48,281 nucleotides of DNA from Flavipsychrobacter sp. (GCA_016786665.1 JAEUVZ010000024.1:1-48281); one strand, 5' to 3'. Positions 23,361-32,505 are shown, numbered from the stretch's first letter. The notes: a model not told the origin generated them from the letters alone. Program-made: numbers and translations.

Positions 23361-24389
23361 CTACTGCGGCTGCCTGTCGGGCTGGTAGAATTCTATTGCT
23401 TTACGGAATATTTTATCAAATGCCTGGTATTGTATCACTACCGTATCCTTCCCCCCGTTTATGACCCCGTAAGCGCGGTCGGCGTCAAGCCCTATGGGCG
23501 CTTCTTCGTCGGGCTGGCTCAGGTTTCGGCTGCGGCGGTTTACCGGCATCCAGTAAATGTCTATATGGTGGGCGCGGCCCTTCCTGTCGGTTACATCAAT
23601 TATCGCCTTCTTCGGCACCGTATCAAGAATAGCGGGCAGGTTGTCCACCCCCGTGGCAAAACCTTCGGCATATACCTTCTCAAAAAAGGTGAGGAACATC
23701 TCTATGCGCTTCACGTTCATTTCGTTGTTGAGCGATACAACAGGGTCTACCTGCGTGGTTATCTTGCCATTGGCATCCTGCATTACCACAAATGAATTCA
23801 GCGGTTCGCCGGGATACTCCAGCGATACACGGCTTATTTCCTCGCGCTTCAGCAGGAATATGCTGCGGTCGCGCCAGTCGTGGAAGTCTGTAGTGTAGCG
23901 TGGGCTCAGGTAACCGGGGAATCCCGGTATTTCCACCACAAAGGGTGTCTGGGAACCGGCCATCAGCATATAAGAGCCATCGTAATCGCGGGTTTCCCCG
24001 CCTACGTAAAACTCCCGTATCTTCTTGTTCGCCCGGTCATACACTTCCACTTTTACGCCGCTGCCTGCCAGGCTCTTTACAATGCTGTTGTGCGCGCTGC
24101 CCGCTGCCGGGTGCTTGCCCACCTGCTGCCGCAGCGTACCCAGCAGCGAGTTGACCGTAGACTGGAGCGCGCGGTAATCTTTGTTCAGCTTCCATCCGTC
24201 CGCATCGCGCTCTATAAGTATGGTCTCGCCATTCATAGCGGCCAGGTACACCTTGCCTATACCGGCCGTGTCGCTTATATTAAAGTCGGAATCCGCTTTC
24301 GCGTAGCCGCCGTCCTTCTCTTTCAATACCAGGTAAGCACCACCTGCCAGCACGGCAAGTATCAGCAGGTACAATAATGTCTTCTTCAT
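23361..24389 (-). CDS. DUF4340 protein of the GldFG operon
   Basis: This 342-residue protein has an N-terminal membrane anchor (about 4-22). It is followed by a periplasmic region whose repeats (VYLAAMNGETILIERDADGWKLNKDYRAL; RVSLEYPGEPLNSFVVMQDANGKI) match the DUF4340 family, usually found beside GldG-like ABC-type_uncharacterised proteins. It starts 9 bases after gldG, so it belongs to the gldF-gldG transcription unit. It probably forms the periplasmic part of that transporter. Its biochemical role is not known. Confidence 0.85.
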   Translation of the reverse strand: MKKTLLYLLILAVLAGGAYLVLKEKDGGYAKADSDFNISDTAGIGKVYLAAMNGETILIERDADGWKLNKDYRALQSTVNSLLGTLRQQVGKHPAAGSAHNSIVKSLAGSGVKVEVYDRANKKIREFYVGGETRDYDGSYMLMAGSQTPFVVEIPGFPGYLSPRYTTDFHDWRDRSIFLLKREEISRVSLEYPGEPLNSFVVMQDANGKITTQVDPVVSLNNEMNVKRIEMFLTFFEKVYAEGFATGVDNLPAILDTVPKKAIIDVTDRKGRAHHIDIYWMPVNRRSRNLSQPDEEAPIGLDADRAYGVINGGKDTVVIQYQAFDKIFRKAIEFYQPDRQPQ

Positions 24390-24398
24390 CAGGTCTCC

Positions 24399-26135
24399 TT
24401 ATTTTTTCTCAGCGTACCGGCGTTTCCGGAAGAACAGGTAAGCCGAAGCAAACAGCAACACTATGGCTACCGGCACGGCTATATTAATGATTCGCCACTT
24501 GTTCCCTTCTTCCTTCACCCTTCCGCCATCTAACAGACGTACGCGGGCGTCCTTAGTACGGGCTTCCAGCAATGAATTTTTATCGGTGAGGTACTCCATG
24601 CAGTTCAGCAGGAAATTCCGGTTGGCAAACTGGGCCTTGGTACCCCTGCTGGCCCCCATGGGTATGGGCCCGGTGGTGGGCTGCACCTCGTTCAGAAATA
24701 TATCGCCGTCACCTATCACTATCATAGCGGTGGGGGAGTCGGTCTTGTCCATATACGGACGCTTCTGCACATCGCGCAGGTAGGTGGTGGTGAGGTCGGA
24801 AATTTTGGTTCGGAAAATAGACTCAAAGTTACCCTCTACCAATACCGCCGCGGGAAGATAGGGTTGCTGGAACATTTCTTCCTTCATAGGGAACTGAAGC
24901 ATGCTGAGGCTTACGCGGTGGGGAGTAGGCGCCCTGCGGCTATATTTGGAGGACTCCAGCAGCACCGTCTTCTTTATATCGCCGGTGCCTACCGTATCTA
25001 TACTGCTCACAAACTTGCCCAGTATACCATCCATGTTGTTAACAATCGGGTGCCGGGACGTAGGCAGGAAAATAGGATAATACATCCAGTTGCGGCCCTC
25101 TATCTGCGACTGGCCCTGCTCGGTGCGGCCAACGGTTACCGGCAGCACGAAACATTGCATGTCCTGAACCAGGTCGGCGTTTACACGCACCCCGTAATTG
25201 AACAACATGTCGTCAAGGTTCAGGAATTGATCTATCGCCAGCACGTTGTCGGTGTATTGCAGGCTATCAAGCGGGGTGCGTACGGGGTCGAGGCACCACA
25301 ATATGCGTCCGCCGCGCATTACGTACTGGTCCAGCTTCAGCTTTTCCTGTTCTTTAATGGAGCTAGCGGGCTTATTAATAATGATAGCATCAAAGGTACT
25401 GGGGATATATACCTCCGACACGAGATCGAGCGTATCAAGGAAATAGTTCATGGACAGGCTGGTGAGCATGTCATACGTTTCCCAACCAAGCGGCTCGCCA
25501 TGGCCTACCATATAGGCTATTTCCGGTGGCGCGGGCATTTCCATTTTGTGAATGGCCGAAGCCAGTTTGTACTCCAGGAGGCTTTCGGAAATAGTGAGCT
25601 TTTCGGCATTGTCGCGAACGGAGCCCGACTCCATGATGCGGACGGCTACTGACTTGCCCTTATAGTGTACCAGCGCATAGGGGAAAATCATCTTCTGGCT
25701 GGTAGTGTTATCGGCGGAGGTAATATCGAGCATAATGCCGACAACCCCTTTTTCGGCCAGCTGCTGGTATATGGGGCCCTTCTCGTCTTCGGTCTTTCCC
25801 TCAAAAGGGTCTATGTAGGTGTACGTGATTTTAGACTTGGTGTAGCTGTTAAAGTTGTTCAGCTTTTCGGCCACGGCATCGCGAAGGTGCTCAATACCCG
25901 CGGGGAACTCCCCTTTCATATAGATATCTACCGTTACGGGGTCGTCTACCCGGGCCAGCATCTCTTTGGTCGCGTCGGAAAGCGTGAAGCGTTTCTCGCT
26001 GGTGAGGTCAAGCCCAAAGTGAACCCTGGACGCCAGTACATTAATACATACCAGTATGGCCGCAATGATAACAATGCGTACCACTGCCTGCGACTGCTGC
26101 GATTTTCTTTTGCTCTTTGTCTTGGTGGTTGTCAT
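24399..26135 (-). CDS. gldG: Gliding-motility ABC transporter auxiliary protein GldG
   Basis: This is 578 residues from the ATG at 26135 (MTTTKTKSKRKSQQSQ). One membrane helix follows a basic N-terminus (about 18-38), then VHFGLDLTSEKRFTLSDATKEML, the start of the GldG family domain. The large periplasmic region contains IAYMVGHGEPLGWETYDML and a GILWCLDP-like block, and a second membrane helix (about 545-567) ends the protein. In Flavobacterium, GldG works with permease GldF and ATPase GldA. The upstream neighbour is gldF; no gldA is in the window. Confidence 0.94.
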   Translation of the reverse strand: MTTTKTKSKRKSQQSQAVVRIVIIAAILVCINVLASRVHFGLDLTSEKRFTLSDATKEMLARVDDPVTVDIYMKGEFPAGIEHLRDAVAEKLNNFNSYTKSKITYTYIDPFEGKTEDEKGPIYQQLAEKGVVGIMLDITSADNTTSQKMIFPYALVHYKGKSVAVRIMESGSVRDNAEKLTISESLLEYKLASAIHKMEMPAPPEIAYMVGHGEPLGWETYDMLTSLSMNYFLDTLDLVSEVYIPSTFDAIIINKPASSIKEQEKLKLDQYVMRGGRILWCLDPVRTPLDSLQYTDNVLAIDQFLNLDDMLFNYGVRVNADLVQDMQCFVLPVTVGRTEQGQSQIEGRNWMYYPIFLPTSRHPIVNNMDGILGKFVSSIDTVGTGDIKKTVLLESSKYSRRAPTPHRVSLSMLQFPMKEEMFQQPYLPAAVLVEGNFESIFRTKISDLTTTYLRDVQKRPYMDKTDSPTAMIVIGDGDIFLNEVQPTTGPIPMGASRGTKAQFANRNFLLNCMEYLTDKNSLLEARTKDARVRLLDGGRVKEEGNKWRIINIAVPVAIVLLFASAYLFFRKRRYAEKK

Positions 26136-26146
26136 ATTCAGGAAGC

Positions 26147-26908
26147 TCAGTCTTGCTGTGCCGTGTCCCACGTGCGGCGGTTAAGGGAAAGACGAGTAAG
26201 TGCGATGAAAAGGATAATAACCGATAAAAAATAAACTACGTCGCGGGTGTCTATATAACCGCGGCTGATGGAGTTGTAGTGAAATGACATCCCTACCTGC
26301 GTGAGGTAATAGTCAACCTCGCCTATAAATTGGGGTATGTTGCCCAGTTGTTCAAAACCCCAGTAAAACCAGGCATTGGCGAACAAGGCTACCAGGAAGC
26401 CCACGATCTGGTTGCTGGTGAGCGAAGAGCAGAATATACCGATGGCGGTGAACGCGCAAGCCGACAAATACAGCCCAATATACGAACCGATGATAGCCCC
26501 GGTATCAAGATTACCATCTACCATAGAGAGGCTGCTGAGTGTAACCACGTAAACCAGCGTGGGCAGCAGCGCAAAAGCGACCAGCGTGATGGCTGCGAAA
26601 TACTTACCCAGTATAATATCGGTATCGCGGAGGGGCTTGGTAGAAAGCCACTCTATAGTGCCCCCGCGAAACTCGTCGGGAAAGGAACGCATGGTAATGG
26701 CCGGCACGAGGAATAACATGATAACCCCGGCAATGCTGAAAAAGGGATCGAGGCTGGCAAAACCATCCTGCAGGATATTATTGGTAAAGTTATTCGTCTG
26801 GATAACCCAGAGAATAATACCGCAAATGACCAGGAATATCAGCAGGGCCACGTATCCGACAATAGAACTGAAAAACGAATTGAGCTCCTTAATATAAATG
26901 CTTTTCAT
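26147..26908 (-). CDS. gldF: Gliding-motility ABC transporter permease GldF
   Basis: This 253-residue protein starts at 26908 (MKSIYIKELNSFFSSIVGYVALLIF). Six hydrophobic segments are visible, plus the family block FPDEFRGGTIEWLSTKPLRDTDIILGKYFA. In gliding Bacteroidota GldA, GldF and GldG form one ABC exporter needed for motility in some species, though many non-gliders keep it. Its stop is 11 bases before gldG. A -7 box TATATTTG lies at 26943-26936 on the minus strand, about 30 bases upstream of the start. Confidence 0.94.
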   Translation of the reverse strand: MKSIYIKELNSFFSSIVGYVALLIFLVICGIILWVIQTNNFTNNILQDGFASLDPFFSIAGVIMLFLVPAITMRSFPDEFRGGTIEWLSTKPLRDTDIILGKYFAAITLVAFALLPTLVYVVTLSSLSMVDGNLDTGAIIGSYIGLYLSACAFTAIGIFCSSLTSNQIVGFLVALFANAWFYWGFEQLGNIPQFIGEVDYYLTQVGMSFHYNSISRGYIDTRDVVYFLSVIILFIALTRLSLNRRTWDTAQQD

Positions 26909-26935
26909 GCACCTGAACCCTTTTGTAGGGAGTGG

Positions 26936-26943
26936 CAAATATA
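26936..26943 (-). promoter_or_regulatory. -7 box of the gldF operon
   Basis: TATATTTG on the minus strand matches TAnnTTTG exactly. No -33 TTTG stands at the ideal distance. Confidence 0.5.
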
Positions 26944-26997
26944 GCAAAATAGCCCCGCTTTCGACGCGGCGCACAGTTTATGGATATATATAATGGA

Positions 26998-27027
26998 AAC
27001 AGGGCCTCCCCTGGGGGAGGCCCTGTT
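26998..27027 (-). terminator. Terminator of the 27048 gene
   Basis: AACAGGGCCTCCCC (26998-27011) pairs perfectly with GGGGAGGCCCTGTT (27014-27027). The T-tract after it on the minus strand is short. Confidence 0.8.
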
Positions 27028-27047
27028 ATATAAGGATGAAAAAGATC

Positions 27048-27602
27048 CTATTGTTGTGTAGCAGTATATACTACTGAAGTAGTGTAGGTACCGGCAGGGT
27101 AAGTAAAGCCCGGGGTAGCCTGGTATTGTACCGAGAACAGCTGGTTGGAACCATAAGTACCATTCGCTATCAGGTTCTGGTCGGTAGATGTAAGGGTAGA
27201 ATAAGCCGTAGATGAGAACGGAGTAACGATAGAACCACCGGTAGCGTTGGCGGTAACCATCAGTTTCAGTACACCTGATACAGGCATGGTAGTACCGGTA
27301 GTGTAAGTACCAGTATAAGTAAAGTTAGATGCGTTCGACTTAACCGTTACGTCGAACGGCAGGTTCGATTGTACTTTCAGCTGTTGAGCGGTAGAGGTAA
27401 CACCGTTGGCGTAGTCAGATACCGTAGAGAACGGCAGGGTAACCGCGCCACCCGTGTTGGTACCGGAACCGGTAAAGGTGATAGCGATTGCGTTAGAAAG
27501 TGTCAGGCTCACCGATTGAGTAGCGGTAGCAGAAGCGTTCTGTGCGTTTGAGTTAAAAGCCAGGCCTAAGAAAGCTGCGGCGATGATGATGATCTTTTTC
27601 AT
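27048..27602 (-). CDS. Small secreted Thr/Ser-rich beta protein
   Basis: This is 184 residues from the ATG at 27602. Residues 1-21 (MKKIIIIAAAFLGLAFNSNAQ) are a signal peptide. The mature part is rich in Thr, Ser, Ala and Gly with alternating hydrophobic strands (QSVSLTLSNAIAITFTGSG; QQLKVQSNLPFDVTVKSNA; FTYPAGTYTTSVVYTATQQ). The layout resembles fimbria- or WxL/DUF4402-like beta-sandwich surface proteins, but I cannot assign a family. There is no type IX tail or lipobox. Its own promoter and strong terminator suggest a separately expressed, probably abundant, exported protein. Confidence 0.75.
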   Translation of the reverse strand: MKKIIIIAAAFLGLAFNSNAQNASATATQSVSLTLSNAIAITFTGSGTNTGGAVTLPFSTVSDYANGVTSTAQQLKVQSNLPFDVTVKSNASNFTYTGTYTTGTTMPVSGVLKLMVTANATGGSIVTPFSSTAYSTLTSTDQNLIANGTYGSNQLFSVQYQATPGFTYPAGTYTTSVVYTATQQ

Positions 27603-27661
27603 TTTGTGTGTGTGTGTTTGAAAATTGTTGTTTAAGAATTTGTTTGTTTCGTTTGTTGGCA

Positions 27662-27692
27662 CAAAGATGAGGTGGGGTTACCCCATTTGCAA
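27662..27692 (-). promoter_or_regulatory. Promoter of the 27048 secreted-protein gene
   Basis: On the minus strand TTG (27692-27690), 20 bases of spacer and CATCTTTG (27669-27662) match the -33/-7 consensus with one mismatch in the -7 box. The leader would be about 50 bases. Confidence 0.5.
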
Positions 27693-28348
27693 CAAAATCG
27701 GGCTTGTTAACCGCCCATTAGGAAGTGGATAACAAACGGTTAACGAAAAGATGAGAACGGGCGAAAAGGGCCCCGCATCACATACCATTGCCGAAACATG
27801 CTGCCAATGTGTATATCTTATTTTTGAACACCCGTATCGCTTTTCTATCTTTACATGGCTGGCAGAGCAAACGAGACTCCCTTATAGTACAGCGCCACTC
27901 GTCTTATACGCTCCCTCTCAACAACGGCTACAGTGTGCCCAACAACCACAATCCGCCCACCCGAAACAAACCACCCACCACAAAACATGGAAATTACTGG
28001 TAGCAAAATTTACTTTTCACGTAGTAAAATTTACTTTTCTTAACCCAAAATGCACCTTTGCTGGTAGCTGGATTTACCTTTCTGGTAGCTGGATTTACTT
28101 TTGAAAATCCAAAACCCGCGCCCACAGCGCATTTAGCAAAAAAAGACCGGAAAAAATTTACTTTTCAACTTCACCTGCCCATTCAGGGGCGGGGCTTACC
28201 CCTCGCCCGCCCACAGCAGTCTTCACCCACCACCGGAAGCATAGCGGCAGCCCTTTAGGCCTGTCCGGAAATCATTCAGGAGGCTGGAGGTGCCCTGCCC
28301 TCATCCCCATTGCTGTTTTACCACATTTCCTGTTATTTTTACTGCGGA
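27693..28348. other. Gene-free stretch
   Basis: Only short frames are open, and their translations carry no family signal or typical composition. Apart from the 21-bp repeats at 27998-28168, nothing specific is seen. The region probably includes the promoter of the M23 peptidase gene. Confidence 0.5.
27998..28168. repeat. Imperfect 21-22-bp tandem repeats
   Basis: Units of the form CTGGTAGCnnnATTTACTTTTC occur at about 27998, 28019, 28062 and 28083, with a degenerate unit at about 28043 and an isolated AAATTTACTTTTC at about 28153. Spacing is 21-22 bases in the tandem part. No protein or RNA role is apparent. Confidence 0.65.
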
Positions 28349-29326
28349 TTGAGAGAGCGTATTAGTAAATATTATTACAATACTGATACCCATAAGTTTG
28401 AGAAGGTTCAGGTAAGCCCTAAGAAGCGGATTCTTCAGGGCCTGGGCTTCCTGGCTGCGGCTATCGTATCGGCCATACTGGTGGTGGCTGTTGCATTCCG
28501 TTTCCTGGACTCTCCGAAGGAAAAGAAAATGCGGGGCGATATGAACGAGCTGCGCAACCAATACGCCCAACTGCAAAGCCGCATCAACAACCTGGGCGAA
28601 ACAATACACGAACTGGAAGAACGCGACAACACCGTGTACCGGGGCATATTTGAGTCGGCGCCCCTGCCCGACAGCATCCGCTACGGGAAAACCTACACTA
28701 TAAAAGACGCGAGCGAGTATGCCTATATGAAGCCGGACGAGATGATGGGCAGCATAAGGGAGGCGATGGATGTACTGAACAACCGCATACACGTGCAGCG
28801 CCGCTCGTACGACACGCTGGAACACCTCGTGAGCTCTAAGGAAGAAATGCTCCACTCCATACCGGCCATACAGCCCATCTCTAACAAAACCCTGAACCAC
28901 CTGGCTTCCGGCTTCGGCTACCGGATAGACCCGATATACAAAACGGTAAAAATGCACACCGGGCTGGACTTTGCCGCTCCTACCGGCACCCCTATATACG
29001 CCACCGGCAACGGACGCGTGAGTGAGGCCAACTACGATAACAGCGGCTATGGCTACCACGTGATACTGGACCACGGCTATGGCTACGAAACCCTGTATGG
29101 GCATATGGTGCGCATACAGGCACGGCCGGGACAACGGGTAAACCGCGGCGAAGTAATAGGATGGGTAGGCAGCACGGGCAAGAGCACCGGGCCCCACCTG
29201 CACTACGAAGTAATGAAGAACGGGCATAAAATAGACCCGGTACACTTCTTCTTCAACGACTTGACGGCAGCGGAATACGAGCGGATGGTGAAGATATCGG
29301 CAGCAGGCAATCAATCATTCGATTAA
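28349..29326 (+). CDS. M23-family peptidoglycan endopeptidase, membrane-anchored
   Basis: About 325 residues. The start is uncertain. I use the TTG at 28349, since relatives begin close to KYYYNTDTHKFEKV; a TTG at 28310 is also in frame. After the short basic cytoplasmic part is one membrane helix (about 36-55, GFLAAAIVSAILVVAVAF). A coiled coil (ELRNQYAQLQSRINNLGETIHELEERD) precedes the C-terminal LytM domain. Its zinc site has HTGLDFAAPTGTPIYATGNGRV and GPHLHYEV. It probably cuts peptide cross-links in the periplasm during growth or division. SGFGYRIDPIYK is the usual lead-in to the catalytic domain. Confidence 0.9.
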   Translation: MRERISKYYYNTDTHKFEKVQVSPKKRILQGLGFLAAAIVSAILVVAVAFRFLDSPKEKKMRGDMNELRNQYAQLQSRINNLGETIHELEERDNTVYRGIFESAPLPDSIRYGKTYTIKDASEYAYMKPDEMMGSIREAMDVLNNRIHVQRRSYDTLEHLVSSKEEMLHSIPAIQPISNKTLNHLASGFGYRIDPIYKTVKMHTGLDFAAPTGTPIYATGNGRVSEANYDNSGYGYHVILDHGYGYETLYGHMVRIQARPGQRVNRGEVIGWVGSTGKSTGPHLHYEVMKNGHKIDPVHFFFNDLTAAEYERMVKISAAGNQSFD

Positions 29327-29368
29327 CGCCGGAGAGGGGCCGGAACCGGTACGGCCGGCTTCTATATA

Positions 29369-29821
29369 TTAATGAAATAACCTGGCCTGGCGGAGCAGAA
29401 GTACGTTGGGCTCAGAGGAGTCTATATTCTTAATGTGATTCACATCCCAGTTCCTTTTATGAAGGAAGGTAGAAATATGTGAGCGGTGGCAATTTCGCCA
29501 TTCAGCTTCCGCGCACATGTAGGTAGTGCGCCCTTCTGCGGCCAGCCCTTCCAGCTGCGACATGGCCCGCTCAAAAGCCATAGATGCCATGTAACGCAAA
29601 AAACCACCTTCGCGCTTGCCGCCCAGTTGGGGCATATGCAGGTAGCGAATGCCCGCCTGCTCCAGGGCGGCGGCCAGCGACGCCCTGTTGAACTGCGGAC
29701 TATACCGCGAAGCAGGCAATGTGCGGATATCGGCCACGGTAGTAATGCCGAAACTCTGCAGCATAGCAATGAAGTCTTCTATGCGGTGATTAGAATGGCC
29801 GACGCTCCAGATGGATCTCAT
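29369..29821 (-). CDS. DUF488 family protein
   Basis: This is 150 residues from the ATG at 29821 (MRSIWSVGHSNHRIEDFIAML). The family signature is clear: SVGHSN near the start, then ADIRTLPASRYSPQFNRASL, the LGGKR motif and MCAEAEWRNCHRSHI with its Cys/His residues. Function in the family is unknown; the conserved Cys and His could be catalytic. The gene is convergent with the M23 peptidase gene and stands alone. Confidence 0.88.
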   Translation of the reverse strand: MRSIWSVGHSNHRIEDFIAMLQSFGITTVADIRTLPASRYSPQFNRASLAAALEQAGIRYLHMPQLGGKREGGFLRYMASMAFERAMSQLEGLAAEGRTTYMCAEAEWRNCHRSHISTFLHKRNWDVNHIKNIDSSEPNVLLLRQARLFH

Positions 29822-29877
29822 AAGGGCAAAATACAACCTAAGGCCATAGGCTGTCTTTTTTTGTGGATATCTTTATA

Positions 29878-30450
29878 TTACCAAAACCGGGCGGACACCA
29901 GCACCTGCTCCCGGTACAGGGTGAACTCACCTTCCGCCCCGGCCTGGAAATACTGTATCCGGGCATAGCCAATGCCATCGCCCCACCAGCAGCGCATTTT
30001 ATGCACTACTTTATTTTCCACCGTAATAGTTTCTTCTATCAGCGATGTGCACTGGTAGCCATTTATTACAGATTGGTCGGCTGTGGCGGCGGCATAGAGC
30101 CCGCCATTCTGCACCCCGTCAGCATCGGTGTATAGGTACAGGTACCCTTCCCTGACCGGTTGGGTAATAAGCTTAATAACACCGGGCTTCCAGACATCGT
30201 TGTTGAAGTAGAAGATCTGCTCCACCTCGTCTTGTTCGTTATTGCGGTAATAAGTGTGGTCGTTACACCCCCACCCTTCTAGTTGAAAAAACAGGGCGTC
30301 CCTCATAGGCACTACTCCTTTCACCCGGGTAGTGACGCGCTCTGTATGCCCGTTCTCCGTTACCTCATATACCCAATAGTTATCCAGCTTAAGCGGCAGG
30401 GCTTCTTTCTGCCGCCAGTCACGGAAACGTCTGGCTATCTTTTTGAACAT
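29878..30450 (-). CDS. Uncharacterised cytosolic protein
   Basis: This is 190 residues from the ATG at 30450 (MFKKIARRFRDWRQKEALPL), with no signal peptide or membrane segment. The body is beta-rich and aromatic (NYWVYEVTENGHTERVTTRVKG; GYLYLYTDADGVQNGGLYAA; MRCWWGDGIGYARIQYFQAG). Such strands with a W-G-x-G-x-G-Y-A-R motif recall Bacteroidota proteins with a single beta-barrel domain. I do not recognise the family. It is divergent from the beta-lactamase-like gene, 66 bases away. Confidence 0.65.
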   Translation of the reverse strand: MFKKIARRFRDWRQKEALPLKLDNYWVYEVTENGHTERVTTRVKGVVPMRDALFFQLEGWGCNDHTYYRNNEQDEVEQIFYFNNDVWKPGVIKLITQPVREGYLYLYTDADGVQNGGLYAAATADQSVINGYQCTSLIEETITVENKVVHKMRCWWGDGIGYARIQYFQAGAEGEFTLYREQVLVSARFW

Positions 30451-30516
30451 GGTACAAGTTACATAATTCAGCTTATGGCTTACCTTTGCAGCCATTCATT
30501 TAATTATACTACCGAT

Positions 30517-31368
30517 ATGCGCACCCGCATTTTATTACTTGCCGCCACTGTTATTTCCGTTTCCTCTTGCAGGGAGGTTAGGATACACGAACACCCCGAA
30601 TGGGAAAAAGTGTATGAAAAATACGGAATAAAAGACGCGTGCATTATGATAGAAGACAATAATCATGAGTCGGTGGAGTATTACAACAAGGAACGCTGTC
30701 GCACGCAGTACACGCCGGCCTCTACGTTCAAGATAGTGGGCTCGCTGATAGGACTGGAGTCGGGCGAGGCTCCGGACGAATCGTATGTAATACCGTGGGA
30801 CAGCGTGAGCCGCCGGGATACCTGCAACCGCAACATGAGCATGCGGGAAGCCTTTAAGGTGAGCTGCTATGGCTACTTTAAGGGCATAGCCGACAGGGTG
30901 GGTCGCGAGGAGTTTCAGCACTACATAGACACCCTGAACTATGGCAACAAAGAACTGGGCAAGGAATATGACGCGGCCTGGGTAAACGGCACGCTGATGA
31001 TATCGGCCGATGAACAGGTGGGCCTGGTGAAGCGGCTGTATCATGGCAAGCTTCCCTTCCAGGAGCGGAGCCAGCGCATTGTACGCAGCATGATGCTGTG
31101 GGAAGAAACCCCTGGCTACCGCCTCTCGTACAAAACCGGGACGGGAGAGATAGGCGATAAATACATCTACTGGATAGTGGGCTATGTGGAGCGTATAGAG
31201 CACATGAAAGAACACGAGAAATCGATGAACAAGGCCGACCACCGGTACTATCCTTATTTCTTCGCACAGAATTTTGAGGCTCCGAAAAGTGATACCACCC
31301 ACGACTATTTTACGCTGCGCGTAGCGGCGCTGAAGGAAGTGCTGCGGGAGTACGGTGCTATTGAGTAG
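30517..31368 (+). CDS. Class D (OXA-type) beta-lactamase-like lipoprotein
   Basis: This is 283 residues from the ATG at 30517. A lipobox ends at Cys18 (VISVSSC), so the mature protein is probably a lipoprotein. The serine-hydrolase motifs are in OXA order: S69-T-F-K72 within YTPASTFKI, the second motif as SCY (116-118, usually SxV), YGN (142-144), AWVNGTLMIS (154-163, compare FWLNG) and KTG (206-208). All catalytic residues of the family are present, with Tyr replacing Val in motif two. The reaction would be beta-lactam hydrolysis by acyl-enzyme; Lys72 is the residue carbamylated in OXA enzymes. Activity cannot be judged from sequence. Confidence 0.88.
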   Translation: MRTRILLLAATVISVSSCREVRIHEHPEWEKVYEKYGIKDACIMIEDNNHESVEYYNKERCRTQYTPASTFKIVGSLIGLESGEAPDESYVIPWDSVSRRDTCNRNMSMREAFKVSCYGYFKGIADRVGREEFQHYIDTLNYGNKELGKEYDAAWVNGTLMISADEQVGLVKRLYHGKLPFQERSQRIVRSMMLWEETPGYRLSYKTGTGEIGDKYIYWIVGYVERIEHMKEHEKSMNKADHRYYPYFFAQNFEAPKSDTTHDYFTLRVAALKEVLREYGAIE

Positions 31369-31409
31369 GTATAGCCCGCCCCTAAAGCGAAGTTTCTGAT
31401 AATTTTTAT

Positions 31410-31447
31410 AACACAAAGGCCCCGGCATCTGCCGGGGCCTTTGTGTT
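31410..31447. terminator. Shared bidirectional terminator
   Basis: AACACAAAGGCCCCGGCA (31410-31427) pairs with TGCCGGGGCCTTTGTGTT (31430-31447), a nearly uninterrupted 18-bp stem. It lies between the convergent beta-lactamase-like and metF genes and can serve both. Confidence 0.9.
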
Positions 31448-31459
31448 ATGGAGTATTGA

Positions 31460-32413
31460 TTAAAACAGTTGTTTCAGTACGTTGTAGATGATGTGCGGCT
31501 TGCCGAGGGTATAGAAGTGCAGCACGGGCACGTTGTTCTTCAGCAGGTCGCGGCACTGGGCAAGGAGCCATTCGGTGCCAATCTCATCGCAGGCGGCTTC
31601 AGTTTTGGCGTTCTGTATCTCTTTACTGAGTTCCACGGGTATTTCCACATTGAACACCGATGGTATAATGCTGAGCTGGCGCTTACCGGTAATAGGCTTA
31701 AGCCCGGTGAGTATCGGCACGCTGATGCCATTGTCACGGCAGCGGTTCACGAAGTTGTAGTAGTGTTCGTTCTTAAAGAACATCTGGGTGGTAATGTAGT
31801 GCGCCCCCAGTTCTATCTTGCGCTTCAGGTAGTAAATATCGGTATCTACATTGGGCGACTCGAAGTGTTTTTCAGGATAGCCCGCCACGCCTACGCAGAA
31901 ATCCGTTTTTACGCCATCCATAATATCATCCTCCAGGTAGCGTCCCTTGTTCAGGTCCATTATCTGGGTTACCAGGTCATCGGCATAGCGGTGCCCGTGC
32001 GGGTGAGGGGTAAAGAACTTTTCGTTGGCGGCGGCGTCGCCACGCAGGGCCAGCACGTTCTTGATACCCAGGAAGTGCAGGTCTATCAGGGCGTTTTCGG
32101 TTTCTTCCTTACTGAAGCCCCCGCATATAAGGTGAGGAATGGCCTCTACCTTATACTTGTTCATAATAGCGGCGCAAATGCCTACCGTGCCCGGGCGCTT
32201 GCGTATTTCCACACGCTCAAAGCCTCCGTTGGGCATCTTTTTAAACACCTGCTCAGCGCGGTGGTAGGTAACGTTCACAAACTCCGGCCTGAACTCCATG
32301 AGGGGGTCCAGGAGGTTGTAGATGGAATCGATGCTTTTACCCTTGGTGGGGGGCAGTATTTCGAAAGATATTATCGGCTTTTTAGCCTCCGCTAATTTAT
32401 CGGTGAGTTTCAT
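31460..32413 (-). CDS. metF: Methylenetetrahydrofolate reductase
   Basis: This is 318 residues from the ATG at 32413 (MKLTDKLAEAKKPIISFEILPP). FAD enzyme reducing 5,10-methylene-THF to 5-methyl-THF for methionine synthesis. Family marks include ISFEILPPTKGKSID, EFVNVTYH, HLICGGFSKEETENALIDLHFLGIKNVLALRGDA and CVGVAGYPEKHFESPNVDTDIYYLKRKIELGAHYITTQMFF. A longer upstream frame lacks family similarity. The enzyme works in the cytosol; no methionine synthase gene is in the window. Confidence 0.96.
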   Translation of the reverse strand: MKLTDKLAEAKKPIISFEILPPTKGKSIDSIYNLLDPLMEFRPEFVNVTYHRAEQVFKKMPNGGFERVEIRKRPGTVGICAAIMNKYKVEAIPHLICGGFSKEETENALIDLHFLGIKNVLALRGDAAANEKFFTPHPHGHRYADDLVTQIMDLNKGRYLEDDIMDGVKTDFCVGVAGYPEKHFESPNVDTDIYYLKRKIELGAHYITTQMFFKNEHYYNFVNRCRDNGISVPILTGLKPITGKRQLSIIPSVFNVEIPVELSKEIQNAKTEAACDEIGTEWLLAQCRDLLKNNVPVLHFYTLGKPHIIYNVLKQLF

Positions 32414-32505
32414 ATAAGCAGCGCAAAAATAGGACTTGTGAGGGAGAAATGCGAGTGCGGGGAAAGACCGGGTCCAAAGGCTGCTCCCGCTCTTCAACCA
32501 GGGGA

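Noticed and set aside
27998-28168. CRISPR array
   Set aside because: Units are continuous without unique spacers of constant length, and no cas gene is in the window.
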